DNA of 64,000 nt from Medakamo hakoo (GCA_026636295.1 CP089462.1:186001-250000); one strand, 5' to 3'; shown: positions 10,650-21,829, counted from the stretch's first letter. A program made the numbers and translations. The notes: generated by a model not told the origin, from the letters alone.

Positions 10650-12817
10650 TCATTGCACCGCCGCGCGGGACGCCAGCAAGTCCCACCTCAGTGCCGGCGG
10701 GCGCAGCCGCCCCGCGTCACAGGCCGCGCCCTCCAGCACGGACGCCAGGGACAGCAGGCCGGCCTCGTCCCACGGCCGCCCGATGAGTTGCAGGCCGGCG
10801 GGCATGCCCGCCTCGCCGTGGCCGACGGGCACGGACACGGCGGGCAGGCCCGCCATGTTCACGGGGATCGTGAACCGCATCAGCTCGCCCGCCTGGCGCA
10901 AGTCCGTCGCGCCGTAGGCCAGGGCGTCGGCTTGTGCGACGGGCGCGACGGTGCCGCACGTCGGGCACGCCAGCACGTCGCACAGCCCACGCCCGGCGGG
11001 CAGGCCCCCGAATTCCAGGCCAAACAGGCGGGCCACGTGCGTCATGAGCCGGGTGCGGATGCGCAGGGCCTGCAGGTAATCCGTCGCGGACAGGCGGGCG
11101 GCCTGGGCGAGGGAGACACGCGTTTCGGCGGCCAGGCGGGCGCGCAGCCGCGGCGCGCGCAGCGCCCACTTCCACGCCTGCGCCAGTTCGGCGGCGATGG
11201 TCACGACCTGGGCGCACCGCACCAGCTCCAGTTCGGGCAGGCACACGTCGACGAGCTGGGGGCGGGGGGGGGGGGGGTGATGCAGGGAGCGTGTGAGGGG
11301 GGAAGGGAAGGCGCAGGGTGCGCGCGAACCACTCTCCACTCACCCCATCCCCACCCCACCCCCCGTCCATCCATCCCAACACTCACCTCTGCGCCCGCGG
11401 CCTCGAGCGCACGCAACCCCCACTCGCACGCCGCCACGACGCCGGGCGCCGCGTCCGCCAGCCAGGCCCGGTACACGCCGACGCGCGTCCCGCTCAAAGG
11501 GCGGGCGCCCGGCAGGGGCAAGGCGGACGGGACGGACACCGGCGGCGGCGGCCGTGGCGCACCAGCCCCAGCCGTCCCAGCATTCGCCACCGCCGCGTGC
11601 ACGGCCGCCGCGCACGCCACCGACGGCGCCAGGACGCCCAGAGCCATGATGGAGAACGCCGTGTCGGCGGCGCCCGTGGCCGACGTCCGGCCGACGGTCG
11701 GGCGCAGGCCGACGATGCCGCACAGGCCCGCGGGCACGCGCACGCTGCCGCCGCCGTCGATCCCCAGGGCGAAGGCCGCGATGCCCGCCGCCACGGCCGC
11801 GGCCGACCCGGACGACGACCCGCCCGCGAACCGGCCGGTGTCGTGCGGGTTGCGGGCGGTGCCCCACACCGGGTTCAGGCCCGTCATGCCGACGCCCGCC
11901 TCGTGGCAGTTGGCCTTGCCGAGGAGGACGGCGCCGGCCGCGCGCAGGGCGGCGACGGCCGGCGCGTCGGCGGCCGCCACCCCGCCCCTGTGCGCTGCCA
12001 GGATGGCCGACCCGGCGGTGGTGGCGTAGCCGGCCGCGTCCACGCCGTCGATGACCGCGAACGGGATGCCGTCCAGCGGCGACAGAGGCGCGCCCGCTTC
12101 AAACCGGCGGCTGGCTTCGGCGGCTGCGCGGCGCACGGCCGCCGGGTCGACGGAGATGAACGCGCGCAGCGGGGCCGGCCCCGCTCCGGCCGCGTCCGAG
12201 TCCGCAATGGCCGCCAGCGCGGCTTCTGCGACTTGGGAGGGCGTGGCGGCGCCCGAACTGAAGGCCGCCGCGTACTCGGAGAGGAGGCGCGGGCGGGCGG
12301 CGGCGCCCGGCGCGCGGCCGCGGCGGGCGAGCGCGCGCCGCGTTTCGTCGGCTGACCCGCCGGCGGTGGGCGTGCCGGGCGGCGGGATGTGGCCGGCCAG
12401 AGCGGCGCTGACACGCGCCGGAGTCTCTGCGATGTAGGCCGCGGTGGCGGCCGACGGAGAGGAAGAGGACGGCGGGGGCGGCAGGATGGTCGGCGCCGGG
12501 CCGGCCGCGGGCGGGTGTGTGTGCGCGTCACGCGCGACCGGCCAGGCGGGCGAGAACGTCGGCGCTTCCGGCACGTCCACGTCCCGCACGGCCGCCGGGA
12601 TGCCGGAGGACCGCCACGCCTTGTGCAAGAGGATTCCGGACCAGGGCTGTTCGACGAGCCAGGCGACCAGCCGCATGCGCGGGCCGGCCTGGCGGGGGAC
12701 GCTGCGTGTTTTGACAGTGGTTGTGGAGCAAAAAAAGAGTGCGAGTGGAGTGAGAGCGGAAGAAAAAAAACGGCGTCGGAGGGATGGAAGACGGTCATTC
12801 CGCGTGCCGCCACCCAT
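10650..12817 (-). CDS. Amidase-signature (FAAH-like) protein with an altered catalytic lysine
   Basis: Exon 1 is 12817-11387 (donor GTGAGT), exon 2 11255-10650, phase 0, 678 residues; an alternative start is 12676. The Gly/Ser signature is intact: [16 protein letters not shown] (nucleophile Ser region, about residue 335) and [19 protein letters not shown] (cis-Ser, about 355), followed by [10 protein letters not shown]. Amidase-signature enzymes use a Ser-cisSer-Lys triad whose Lys sits in GxPxxxKD. Here that motif reads [20 protein letters not shown], with Ile (codon ATC) where Lys is expected at about residue 257. Unless another Lys substitutes, hydrolysis should be impaired. Family substrates include fatty-acid amides, N-acylethanolamines and glutamine in GatA; the lipid neighbourhood favours an acyl-amide link (inference). 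The N-terminal 150 residues are Pro/Ala-rich, and the first 35 could be a targeting peptide. Confidence 0.75.
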
Positions 12818-13384
12818 CCAGCCGCCTTCTCCAGCGTGGCCGCTCCACAGTGTGGATCACCCAACGTGGAATGGGGGTGGGCAGCGCGACCGGCGACCGA
12901 AAGACACCCGCGCCGCATTTGTCACCCGCGCGTCGGCGAAAAAAACACCGCTGCGCACTCAACGCACTCGATGGACTTGACCTCATACGGCGTGTCCGTG
13001 ACTTCCACCGCCGGGCGCAGGGCCCGACGGCGGGAGGAGGACGAGGGGAAGGCGCCCATTCGGCGCTGTGTGTGGGAGGGCGGACGCGTGCAAAAAAGAA
13101 GTGGGCACGATGCCTCAACCAACCTCGCCTCTCTCATAAAAAAATCATCACACACTGGGAGAAGTAGTGCTGCGGTCCTCTCTCTCTCTCTCTGGCTCTC
13201 TCACTCCGTAGTACGGAGTGAGGGGCGGGTACGGTACCCGCCCCTCACCTGCTGCACGCTCACAGGCGCACCCACCACCCCCCGGGGTCGCCTATCAACC
13301 CCAGGTCCACAGGTCCACCACCATCCACCACCCACCAACAACACAAAAAAGCAAGGCAGGGCAGGGGCGCCAGTTGTCCCACTA
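12818..13384. other. Intergenic region with two adjoining palindromes
   Basis: There is no convincing coding sequence between the amidase start and the KCS1 stop, both on the minus strand. It contains a CT repeat (about 13180-13200) running into two perfect inverted repeats annotated separately, and A-rich tracts near 13135-13145. Confidence 0.5.
13200..13248. repeat. Two overlapping perfect palindromes
   Basis: 13200-13222 reads CTCACTCCGTA-G-TACGGAGTGAG, 11-base arms around one base. 13218-13248 reads GTGAGGGGCGGGTAC-G-GTACCCGCCCCTCAC, 15-base arms around one base. The two share GTGAG at 13218-13222. They lie about 135 bases past the KCS1 stop and about 380-430 bases upstream of the amidase start. 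They could be a dyad protein-binding site, a cruciform-prone element or a tiny mobile-element footprint; the sequence does not decide. Confidence 0.85.
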
Positions 13385-15287
13385 CTAAGTCTCAAAGTCG
13401 TCGAACGCGGCGTGGATCTGGCTGATGCCGCGCCGCGCCTTCAGCACGGCCGAGTTGCATTTGAAGCCGGAGCCGAAGGCGATTTGCCACACGCGGTCGC
13501 CCTTGCGAATGGCGCGCGGCGGTGGCAGGCCCGCACACGACGGCGGGGCGGGCGGCACGCGCGGCCCGGCCGCGCCCGCCGCCTCTGCGGCCGCCGCTTT
13601 GGCCGCCACGGCCGCCGCGGACTCGATCCAGGCCAGCACATACCAAATGGATGAGGAGCTGGTGTTGCCGTGCCGCCACAGCGTGGCCGCGGACGGCCGG
13701 GCGGCCTCGGGCGACAGGCGCAGGGCGGCCGCGACCTCCTCCAGCACCGCCCGCCCGCCCGTGTGCACGCAGAAATGGTCGAACGCGGTCGCAAAGTCGG
13801 GCACGTACGGGCGCGGGGCGGGGCGGCCCAGCGCGGCCGCCGCCCGCCGCAGCGCGCACCGCGCGAGGAAGTGGGCCTGCTCGGCGAGCGGCAGGACGAG
13901 CGGGCCCAGGGTCGTGATGTTGGCCTTGAGCGCGGCGCCGGCGACGGCCATCAGGTCCTTGGACAGGCGGACGCCGACGACGCCGCCCGCGTCCGTGGCT
14001 TGGGCCACGCACGCGTGCGCGCGCGCGTCGCACCCGCGGTGCGTGCGCACCAGGTGTGTCAGCTCGTACTTGGCCGCCCGGCGCAGGCGCGAGAACGGGC
14101 GGGCGTTGGACAGGACGACGGCCGACCCGCCCACGCGGAAGATGCAGGCCGGGATGAGCATGGACCGGTCGGAGCCCTGGTACAGGCCGGTCGTGATGTT
14201 TTCGGTGGAGACGACGAGCGCGACCTGGCCCGCCGGCCGGGACGCCAGCAGCTCGCGGGCCAGGTCGAGAGCGACGAGGCCGGCCGAACATCCCATACCG
14301 CCGAGTGAAAAAGTTGTGCAGCCGGCCCGGAGCCCAAACCGGGCGACGACCATGGCGGACAGCGACGGCGTCGGGTTGAACAGGGAGCAGTTGACGACCA
14401 GGATGTCGACGCGGGATGCAGGCACGCCCGCCGCGGCCAGCGCCCGTTCCACCACGTCGAAAATGACGACCTCCGACTCGGCTTTGGCGTCCTCCAACCG
14501 CCACGTCCACGGCGGTGGCGCCTGGCGCAAGGCCGGCGGCATGGCCGTGGCCGGGCCCAGGCCCGACGACCGCACGATCTTGTCCATGAACGCGACCGCG
14601 TCCGCGTCAAAGGGCGAGCCCTTGGCCCGAATGGCGGCGGAGAAGTATTCCGGCGTCGTTTCCCAGTCGCGCGGCGCCCTGAAGACGGCAAAGTCCACGA
14701 GGAAGACGCGGCGGCGGGACAGGAGCCAGGCGGCGGCGGCGGCGGTCAGGGCGACCGCGCAGGTGAGGAGGAGGACCTTTTTTGGTTGAAAGAGGGAGGT
14801 GAAGGGTGGTGGGTGTGTGAGCTTGGGTGGGTGTGGGGATGGGGTGGAGCGTGGACAGGGTGCGGCGCGCCGGCGGCCCTCCCCCACACTCGCACCAGGT
14901 TGGCCTGGACTTCAGTCTCCACGGCTCCACGCCACAGGGCGGCCAGGGAGCCGTTGGAGTACATGTTGGCGAGGACGACCTGTTTCAGGGAGGGAGGGGA
15001 GGGAGGAGGGTGGAAGGGGAGGGAGGTTTTGGCGGTGGGTCCGAGGAAGATGCAGGAGAGGGGGCGATGAGGGGTCCCACGCCTCCCGACCCCGCCCCAC
15101 CCCCACACTGGTGCAGTCTGCACATGCCGAAGACGTGTTTAAAAGGCATGGCGGGCGCGGGCGAGGCGCGCGCAGCCTCGTGCTTTGCGCAAATGACTTT
15201 TCCTTGGAGCGGCCCCCCGCCGCGCGCTGCGCGGCGCCGCAGGGTTCAACTCACCGACAAGGCGGCCGCCAGGAGGCCCGACGCCAT
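13385..15287 (-). CDS. KCS: 3-ketoacyl-CoA synthase (FAE1/KCS type), copy 1
   Basis: Exons are 15287-15255 (11 codons), 14979-14896 and 14776-13385, all phase 0, giving 502 residues. KCS is the condensing enzyme of the ER very-long-chain fatty-acid elongase: malonyl-CoA plus acyl-CoA gives 3-ketoacyl-CoA. N-terminal hydrophobic stretches (MASGLLAAALSVVLA and VLLLTCAVALTAAAAAWLL) are membrane anchors. The catalytic triad is visible: Cys in GGMGCSAG (about residue 200), His in FDHFCVHTGG (about 379) and Asn in RHGNTSSSSIWY (about 408). DILVVNCSLFNPTPSLSA and FGSGFKCNSAV are family blocks. A Pro/Ala-rich insert of about 40 residues precedes the last block. It is shorter and more diverged than the copy at 29869-32227, with which it shares the motifs but not a tandem position. 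Confidence 0.9.
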
Positions 15288-15894
15288 TTTTGCCTCGTGT
15301 TTACCCAGCAGTCGGTAGCCTGCACGGACTGTGCTGCTTGCAACGGACGCCCGGAAGTCTGGCGGGGAGGTGTGTGTGGGATGGCGGCGCGTGAGAGCGA
15401 GAGGAAAGTTTTTCCACGCCAAACTTGGCAACGCACGCATGCGGAGAGTTTTTGTTTCCTCCCACCGGCCGCACCTGGCAGCTTGTACCACTTTTGCACG
15501 AGCGCGCGTGCGCGTGGCGTCAACCCCAGCTCGCCGCCATCGCCGGAGCCGGAGAGGCGAGGGAAGCGCATGGGTCGCAGGCAGTTTTTTTTTTCTTGTG
15601 CTTGGTTCTTCCCGTCTCTCCCTCTCTCCCCCGCCGCGATGGTGATACTGACCTCAGGTGAAAGGAAGCAGCAGGCACGGAAAAAAAAATCAAATCACAC
15701 GTCCGCACGGAAAGCATTCCCCCACTCCCTCTCTCTCACACAGCAGCAACACCGCTTCACACAGCGACCTCCCAGGGCAGAGCAGCAGCAGCAAAAAAAC
15801 AAAGCAGAAAGGAAACCAGCGCAGGCACACACCTGTCATCCATCCCACCCCACCCCCCATCCCCTCTGTCTCTCTCTTTCTCTTCTCTCCCTTC
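15288..15894. other. Intergenic, KCS1 upstream and ORP2 downstream region
   Basis: Nothing convincingly coding is seen. The region is rich in CT and CA microsatellite-like stretches and poly(A)/poly(T) tracts. It should contain the KCS1 promoter and the 3' UTR of the ORP gene ending at 15895, both on the minus strand. Confidence 0.45.
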
Positions 15895-17763
15895 TCACGC
15901 CCAGTACCCGCCCGCGTACGCAAACAAAAATTCGCGGCCGACGACGTCGCCTTCCACGCCCGGCACGGGCGCAAACCAGGCGGGCGTGTACGCCGGCCCC
16001 GCCTTGGCCGCCTCCTCCTCCTCCAGCGCGGCCTTGGCCGCGGCCGCGGCCGGGTACCGCCCGTGCTCCAGCGCGCGCAGGTCCGGGCGCCGGCGGGAGT
16101 CGGTGGGCGGGAGGGGCGCGTGCGGGTCGTCGCAGGCAGGCGTCGAGTCGTCCGCGCCGGCGCCGCAGCACGCGCACGTCACGGCCGGCGGCGCGTTCAG
16201 GCCGGCCGCCCACGGCCCAAAGCCAAACCGGTTGTGCGGGCCGAGCGAGCCGGTCAGCGCCTCCCACCCGCCGGCCGACGCCGCGTGGGACGCCCAGAGC
16301 GGCGTCTGGGTGGCCGGGCCGTCCAGTCCGGTCGCGGTCAGCTGGCCGTCCCAGGTGCCGGCCAGCGTGACGGGGGGCGAGGCGGGCGTCCGGCCGTCGG
16401 CGCCGACCACCACGCCCGTCACCTCGCGGCCCGCCTTGCGTCCGCCGGGGCCGCACCCGCTCGCGTGGAACGTCAACACGCACGCCTCGCCCGTCAGGGA
16501 GGACGTCACCGTGCACGTGCCCGTGTGTTCCAGGCGCATGCGCCCCAGGCCGACGACGTTGTGGATCGTCGTCGTGACCTTGCCCCACCGGAACGCCTCG
16601 CCGTCGGGCATCGTCGCCTGCACCAGCACGGACGGCACGAGCTCGACCGTCGACGCGCCGAACTTCATGCGCAGCTCGTCCTCCAGTTCAAAGGTCCAGC
16701 CGGCGACGCCGTGGGCGATGGCGTGGTTGAGCGGGCGCGGGGCCGGCCGCACCTTCTCGGCCAGGAACCGAAAGCCTTGGCCCGTGTGGGCGGGGGGCGT
16801 GCGCGTGGCACGCCCGCCGCACCCGCCGCCGCGTCCGCCGCCGCGTCCGCCGTCGCCGCACACGACCAGCTCGTACGTCTCGCCCAGCACGGACGCAAAG
16901 GGCTTGCCCGTGCGGACGACGCCCGCGTACGCCGACACGGCAAAGGCCGCCACGGTCAGGAGGCGGGCGCGCGAGCCGGGCGGGGCCGCCGCCGCGGCGT
17001 CCAGGAGGCCAGCGTACTCGAGGTCTTCCGCGCGCTGCTGCAGCTCGGAGAGCGGCTCGTGCATGGGGAGCGGGACGCGGGCGGCAGCCGTGTGCGGGTT
17101 GACGACCGCTTCGCGGACCAGGGCGATGAGCTGGGAGGGCGTCGGGCGCGGGGCGGCGCCCTCGGCGGGCGGGAGGGAGGAGCGGCCGGCCGAGTGCGCG
17201 GCGCGGCGCGGGGACGCCAGCGTGGCCTGGGTGGGCGGGTCGGCCGGCGGCGGGCACTGCGGCGCGACGGACGAGGGCGTGCCCGCGTCGACTGGCGGGG
17301 GCGGGGAGGGCGTGGCGGCGGCGGCGGCGTCGTCCGCGCCCGGGGCGGTGGCGGGCGCGGTCGAGATGAGGAGACTGTGTGTTTTTTTGGGGGTGGGGGA
17401 GGAGGTCTGGTGAGGCTAGGCGCAGCCCGAAGCAAAATGGCTGGGGGGACGCCGGGCGTTTCGCACGGCGCGTGGCGCCTGTCCCTTCCATCCCGCACAC
17501 GCCCGGGTGCTCGTCCTGCGAGACTCACAGCGCCCCGTGAAAAACACGAAACGGTCAGCACGCGCGCCAAAAGGCCGCAGCGCGGCCCCCAAGGAAAAGG
17601 CGCGGCGAATTCTGTTGGTCTTTGTGGCCGCCTCTCCCCCCCCCAAAAAAACTCACCCTCCACTGGCCGGCCGCCCAGTGCCGCCGCTGGGCTGCTTGGT
17701 CAGACCGCCACTGGCCAGCAGGCCAGACAGCTTGGACGACAGGCTGGCGGAGAGGAAGGACAT
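15895..17763 (-). CDS. Oxysterol-binding protein-related protein (ORP), copy 2
   Basis: Exon 1 is 17763-17657 (MSFLSASLSSKLSGLLASGG), the donor GTGAGT, and exon 2 is 17374-15895; phase 2 gives 528 residues. The ORD domain blocks are VPLPMHEPLSELQQRAEDLEY, RTGKPFASVLGETYELV, HNVVGLGRMRLEHTG and LPPTDSRRRPDLRALEHG. A Gly/Arg-rich insert of about 25 residues (GDGGRGGGRGGGCGG) lies next to the GETY loop. As in the copy at 8278-10440, the EQVSHHPP PI4P signature is missing; the position reads FLAEKVRPAPRPLNHAIAHG. Residues 36-95 are Pro/Ala-rich linker. It has one intron against four in copy 1, so the duplication is old or introns have been lost. It is transcribed away from the secreted-protein gene at 18074, with which it shares a 310-base divergent promoter. 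Confidence 0.82.
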
Positions 17764-18073
17764 TGTTGCGTGTTTTTTTTTTTTTTTTTTGGTGCTTGCT
17801 CTTGCGCGAATGGAGTGTGAGTGCACAGACTGCCGTTCCTAGCTGCGTCTCGACACCCCGGGACTCTCGCGCACGCCCGTCCTCCATTGTTTCGCCCACC
17901 TGCCCAGATAGCCAAGTGGGTGCCGCCGCATAGACCGTCTGACTGGAAGGCCGAGCCCGGGAGACTGCATCCACGGCCCGCACGGCACGCGCCAGCAACC
18001 GCGTGCGCGCGCACGCTGCCCCACGCCTGTTGCCTTCCGACCCCTCTCCCCTTCCAAGAAAAAAAAAAAACCC
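17764..18073. promoter_or_regulatory. Divergent promoter region, ORP2 and secreted protein
   Basis: These 310 bases separate two start codons facing away from each other. It carries a T20 run at 17774-17793 and a poly(A) run ending at 18070, directly before the ATG at 18074. No TATA box is obvious. The call as a shared promoter rests on orientation alone. Confidence 0.4.
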
Positions 18074-19372
18074 ATGCGCTTCGCCTCCACGGCCCTCGTC
18101 GTCACCACGCTCGTCGCGTCCGCAGCCCTGGGCAGCGTCCGCGCGTCCGAGGACGGCGGTGGCCACCGCCCCACCCTAGCTGAACTGGCCGCGCCCGTGG
18201 TCGCCGCCGAGGAAGCGGCCGCGGCCGCGGCGGCGGCGACCCGCACCGCCACCCTGGACGCGTACGGCGAGCAGGACGACCAAGAAGCCTTCTTCGACCC
18301 GGACGGCCGGGGGAAGGGCACGGACATCGCGCACGAGATTCGGCGCGAGCACGCCAACCGGCGGGCGTCGCACGCGCCGCACCACCCGCTCGTCAAGGCT
18401 CCGCCGCCGCCGCCGCCGCCGACGACGACCAGCGGCTCTGTCCAGGCGCCGAGTGCAGCGACCGCGGGCGCTCGCCCCCAACCGCAACAGCAGCCCTCCA
18501 TGGCCCCCGCCTGCACGTCCGACCGTCCGCCACCCAAAGGCCCCATCGCCTACACCGTCTCCCAGCTGGCGGGCGTGAACTGCGCCCGCGCCGCGGCCGG
18601 TATTGACGACGCCGCGGCCGCGGCGGTCGGCACGGTCGCAGATCGCCCGCAGGGCCGCCGCCCTCCTTCCGGCCCGCCGTCCAACCTCCCTGGTCCCATT
18701 GACGACGGCGCGGGAGACTTTGTGGCGCCGACCACCCAGGCGGCGGCGGATGGGGATGGCGGCGGCCTGGCGGCGCCGGCGTCCGCGGGCCCTGAGCCGT
18801 CGACGGCCAACCCGCTGCACCTGGGCGGCGGCGGGAGCAGGTCGTCCGCCGCGGGCGAGCCGGCCTCTTCCACCGTCCGGTCCCCGCCCTCCAACCCCAT
18901 TACTGACCTGCTGAACGCGCTGGGCAACGCCAATGTCGGCGGTGGAGGTGGTGGGGAAGGCGCTGGCGCCGCCGCCGCCCACAACCCCATTGCCGATGCG
19001 GCCCAAGCCCTCTCCACCTCGCCCTTGGGCCAGGCCGCGACGGCCGTGGACAACCTGGCCAAGGGTATCCAAGCCGCCGTCAATCAAAACCCGCTGCAGC
19101 TGGCTGCGGGAGCCATTGCCCAGGTGGCCAAGTGGAACCACGCGGCTGTGCCGGCCGCGGGCGCGGTCGCGGCCGCGGGGTCGGGCCCAGGCGTCTTTGC
19201 TGTCACCCGGCCCGACGCGCCCGGCGGCGCGCCGGCTGTTCGGCCGTTGTCCGGGTCCGCCGTCCGCCCGGCCGTGGCCGACCTAGGTCGCCGCATCGGT
19301 GTCGCCATGGCCGTCAAGCCAGGTGCGTCGCTGGCGGAAGCGTTTGCGCCCGCACCCACAGCCGGGCGGTGA
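18074..19372 (+). CDS. Predicted secreted low-complexity protein
   Basis: I do not recognise this single-exon gene of 432 residues. Residues 1-24 (MRFASTALVVTTLVASAALG) are a typical signal peptide with likely cleavage after ...VRAS. The mature part is Ala/Pro/Gly-rich with polyproline ([11 protein letters not shown]), an acidic patch around residues 65-80 (EQDDQEAFFDPDGRGKG) and several Ala-rich stretches near the C-terminus that could form amphipathic helices (NPIADAAQALSTSPLGQAATAVDNLAKG). There is one Cys pair in a short central stretch, no enzyme motif and no C-terminal retention signal. A TGTAA signal lies at 19462-19466, 90 bases past the stop. An extracellular or wall-associated protein is plausible from composition only. 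Confidence 0.6.
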   Translation: MRFASTALVVTTLVASAALGSVRASEDGGGHRPTLAELAAPVVAAEEAAAAAAAATRTATLDAYGEQDDQEAFFDPDGRGKGTDIAHEIRREHANRRASHAPHHPLVKAPPPPPPPTTTSGSVQAPSAATAGARPQPQQQPSMAPACTSDRPPPKGPIAYTVSQLAGVNCARAAAGIDDAAAAAVGTVADRPQGRRPPSGPPSNLPGPIDDGAGDFVAPTTQAAADGDGGGLAAPASAGPEPSTANPLHLGGGGSRSSAAGEPASSTVRSPPSNPITDLLNALGNANVGGGGGGEGAGAAAAHNPIADAAQALSTSPLGQAATAVDNLAKGIQAAVNQNPLQLAAGAIAQVAKWNHAAVPAAGAVAAAGSGPGVFAVTRPDAPGGAPAVRPLSGSAVRPAVADLGRRIGVAMAVKPGASLAEAFAPAPTAGR

Positions 19373-20088
19373 CGCGAGAGGGTTTTTTGTTTCCCCGTTG
19401 CTTTTTTTGCCCATTCTTTTCGGATGGCCCGTCCCCGGCCGAGCCTTTGCCTTGTGTACCGTGTAACATGCGTTAGCTGGAGGTGTTGCGTGATCATTCT
19501 TGATGTTTAGATCTCTCGTCGTCGTCTCTCATAAATGAATTTACAGCTGGCCACCGAAAGACACGGCGCGGGTGTGGGTGGGGGAGAAGAGGGGTCGCCC
19601 CCTCCCTTCCCACGCACGTTTGCCCGGCGCACATTTTCATTGTCCACCATACGATTTTTTGACTCGCGCGCGGTCGGGGTGAAAAGGTCGCGCGCTCACT
19701 CATATTCTCTCTCTCTCGTCTCTCGTCTCTCAAGTTCTCGCTCCAGCTCTCCAGCCCGCTCTCGCCCACCCCCCAAACGCAGAGTCCCGAGCCCGCACGC
19801 ACGCGCACACGCCCCCTCACACACTCACTCACGCCCTCTCACACAGAAAGGAAGAAGGAAAAAGGGGAGAACACACGCACTCGAGGGAGAGGCGGGAAGG
19901 GGCCGCCACGCAGTCGCGCGCCCGTTCGCGCGCGCTCTCCCTCCACACCAGCACTCTCTCACTCTCTCCTCTCTCTGCACGCTCCCGGCCATTTTGCGAG
20001 CCGCTTTAGCTCTCGCACACAGACCGACCGTGTTGCGTGCATGCGTGTGCTGCCCCTCACATTCCGCGGTGGCTTCCGTTGTGGTCCT
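19373..20088. other. Convergent intergenic region
   Basis: This region lies between two converging genes (the secreted protein and ELO). It holds the TGTAA signal at 19462-19466, then CT/CA-rich low-complexity sequence from about 19690 to 19990. No open frame here shows family motifs. Confidence 0.5.
19462..19466 (+). terminator. TGTAA polyadenylation signal (secreted protein gene)
   Basis: TGTAA in CGTGTAACATG, 90 bases after the stop, matching the chlorophyte signal. Confidence 0.45.
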
Positions 20089-21829
20089 TCAGGCCCGCTT
20101 CTTAGCGGCCGACCGGGTCGCCGGCTTTTTCTTGCCGGCGGCCGCTTCTTTGGCGGCCTTGGCCTTGGCCGCGTACGCGTGCCGGTAGAAGTTGGCGAAC
20201 AGGGTCATGAAGACGACGGACTGGATGAGGGCCAGGACCACGACGACGCGCGGGCGGTAGTACGTCGCGTAGAACGTGCCGTACAGGGCCTGGGCGTTGA
20301 GCAGGCCGAACTGGACCATCTGGACGGTGGTGATGGACTTTTTGACGGGGGCGGGCACCTTGACGCCCATGGACGACAGGAAGTAGTAGGCGTACATGAA
20401 GACGTGGACGGCCGAGTTCAGGGCGCAGATGAACCAGACGTCGCCGCCGGGCGCGAAGTTGATGGCGGACCACCAGCACGGGAAGAAGGTCGACGCGTGG
20501 TGGTACACGTGCAGGAAGGAGATCTGGCGCTCGTTCTTCTTGAGGATCATGATGAGCGTGTCCGTGAACTCGTACACCTTGGACAGGTAGTGCACCCAGA
20601 TGACGCGGGCCAGGCGGCGGCCGGAGGGCGAGAAGCGGGCGCCGGGCTCGGCGACGTTGCCCCACGGCCGGAAGGAGTGCGCCCAGCCAAACGTGTGGTA
20701 GGCCTGCGTGACCGTCTCCACGACCATGTACAGCGACAGCCAGAACATGACGAAGTTGTGGGCGATGGAGAAGGCCTTGACGTTGACGGGCTTGCGGGTG
20801 CGCATGAAGGCCTTGCCGCCGGCGACGCCGCCGACGTCTGTGTGTGTGTTGGAGTGGGCGTGTGTTGTTTGGGTTGGTGGTGAGAGTCCGACGAGGCGGG
20901 TGCGAGTCAAGGCGTCGGGCGGCGAGCGAGCGTGCGCGCGCGGCGCATCGGGCAACGCGGGAGCCGCGGCGTCGTCACGCCAGACGCCCATTGCCGCTGC
21001 CTTCCCGCCTGGAGGGCGCAACCCGCCGTCTCCGCCCCTAATTGGGGCCTGCCTGCCCGGTCAACGCGGCTCAACCGCGCGCACGGCGCCGCCAAAGCGG
21101 AGGTCAAGCCTGTTCCTCTCCCTCTGCCCAAGAAACGCGCCGCACGGCGGCGCTGAAGCGTGAAATCGACTCACATGCGACAGTAATGGCAGCAGCGGCC
21201 TTCCAGTTGACCAGAGGCCAGTCCTGGACGCGGGAGTCTGTGTGTGTGTGGGGGGAAGTGCGGTCGTGAGCAAGACGCGTGCGCGCGTTTAAATTCTCGC
21301 CAAGCGAAGGCGCACGCGTCGGGTCGCGCAACAACGAGTCCAGGCGGGCCAACCCCGCTGGGCAGTAGTTTACGGCCGTGGTCATCATATGGGCCGGGCG
21401 GAAGCGGACGGCACCGGTCGACACCGCGCGCGAAACCGGCACGAGGCGGAGCGGCCCAGGCAGCCGCACGGGGCCGGAGCGCTGCGGCGCGTCGGCCGTC
21501 GGGGGCGAGGGGGCCGCGTGCCCCTCGCCTGCGCGGCCGGGCGCCGTTTGTCCGTGTCGGATCAAAGAGCTCGGGCCCTTTCCTTTCTCCGCAGCGGGCC
21601 GGCCGGCCATTGCCAGGCGCTGCCAGCCCCCGGCCGCCGCGCTCGTGCATCCGCGCGGCGGGCAGCGCCAAGGCGCGCGGCCCGCAGACGGCCGCGGCTG
21701 CCGGCGCCCAATTGCCGGCGGCCGCCGCGGCCGCCGCGCCCCTCCCTCCACTTTCCCAGAGTAAATCAACTGACCATAGCCCCGCGGGCCGACCATGAAG
21801 TCGGTGAAGGCGGAGAGCACGGCCGCCAT
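20089..21829 (-). CDS. ELO: ELO-family fatty-acid elongase
   Basis: Exons are 21829-21752, 21223-21175 and 20837-20089, phase-consistent, 291 residues. The first donor is weak (AAA|GTGGAG) and is chosen because it alone keeps the frame (...LIYSGKDWPLVNWKAA). ELO enzymes catalyse the condensation step of fatty-acid elongation in the ER with an iron-type HxxHH centre. Visible blocks are YLSKVYEFTDTLIMILKK, the HVYHHAST histidine box (about residue 150), NSAVHVFMYAYYFLSS and TTVQMVQFG. The order and HVYHH form fit PUFA-type elongases. Several hydrophobic segments span the protein, and the C-terminus is Lys-rich (GKKKPATRSAAKKRA), compatible with ER retention. With two KCS genes nearby, this alga has both the fungal/animal-type and the plant-type elongation condensing enzymes. 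Confidence 0.9.

Noticed and set aside
13200-13248. CRISPR repeats or bacterial terminator
   Set aside because: Only two palindromes, no spacers, no U-tract, and the surroundings are eukaryotic nuclear genes.
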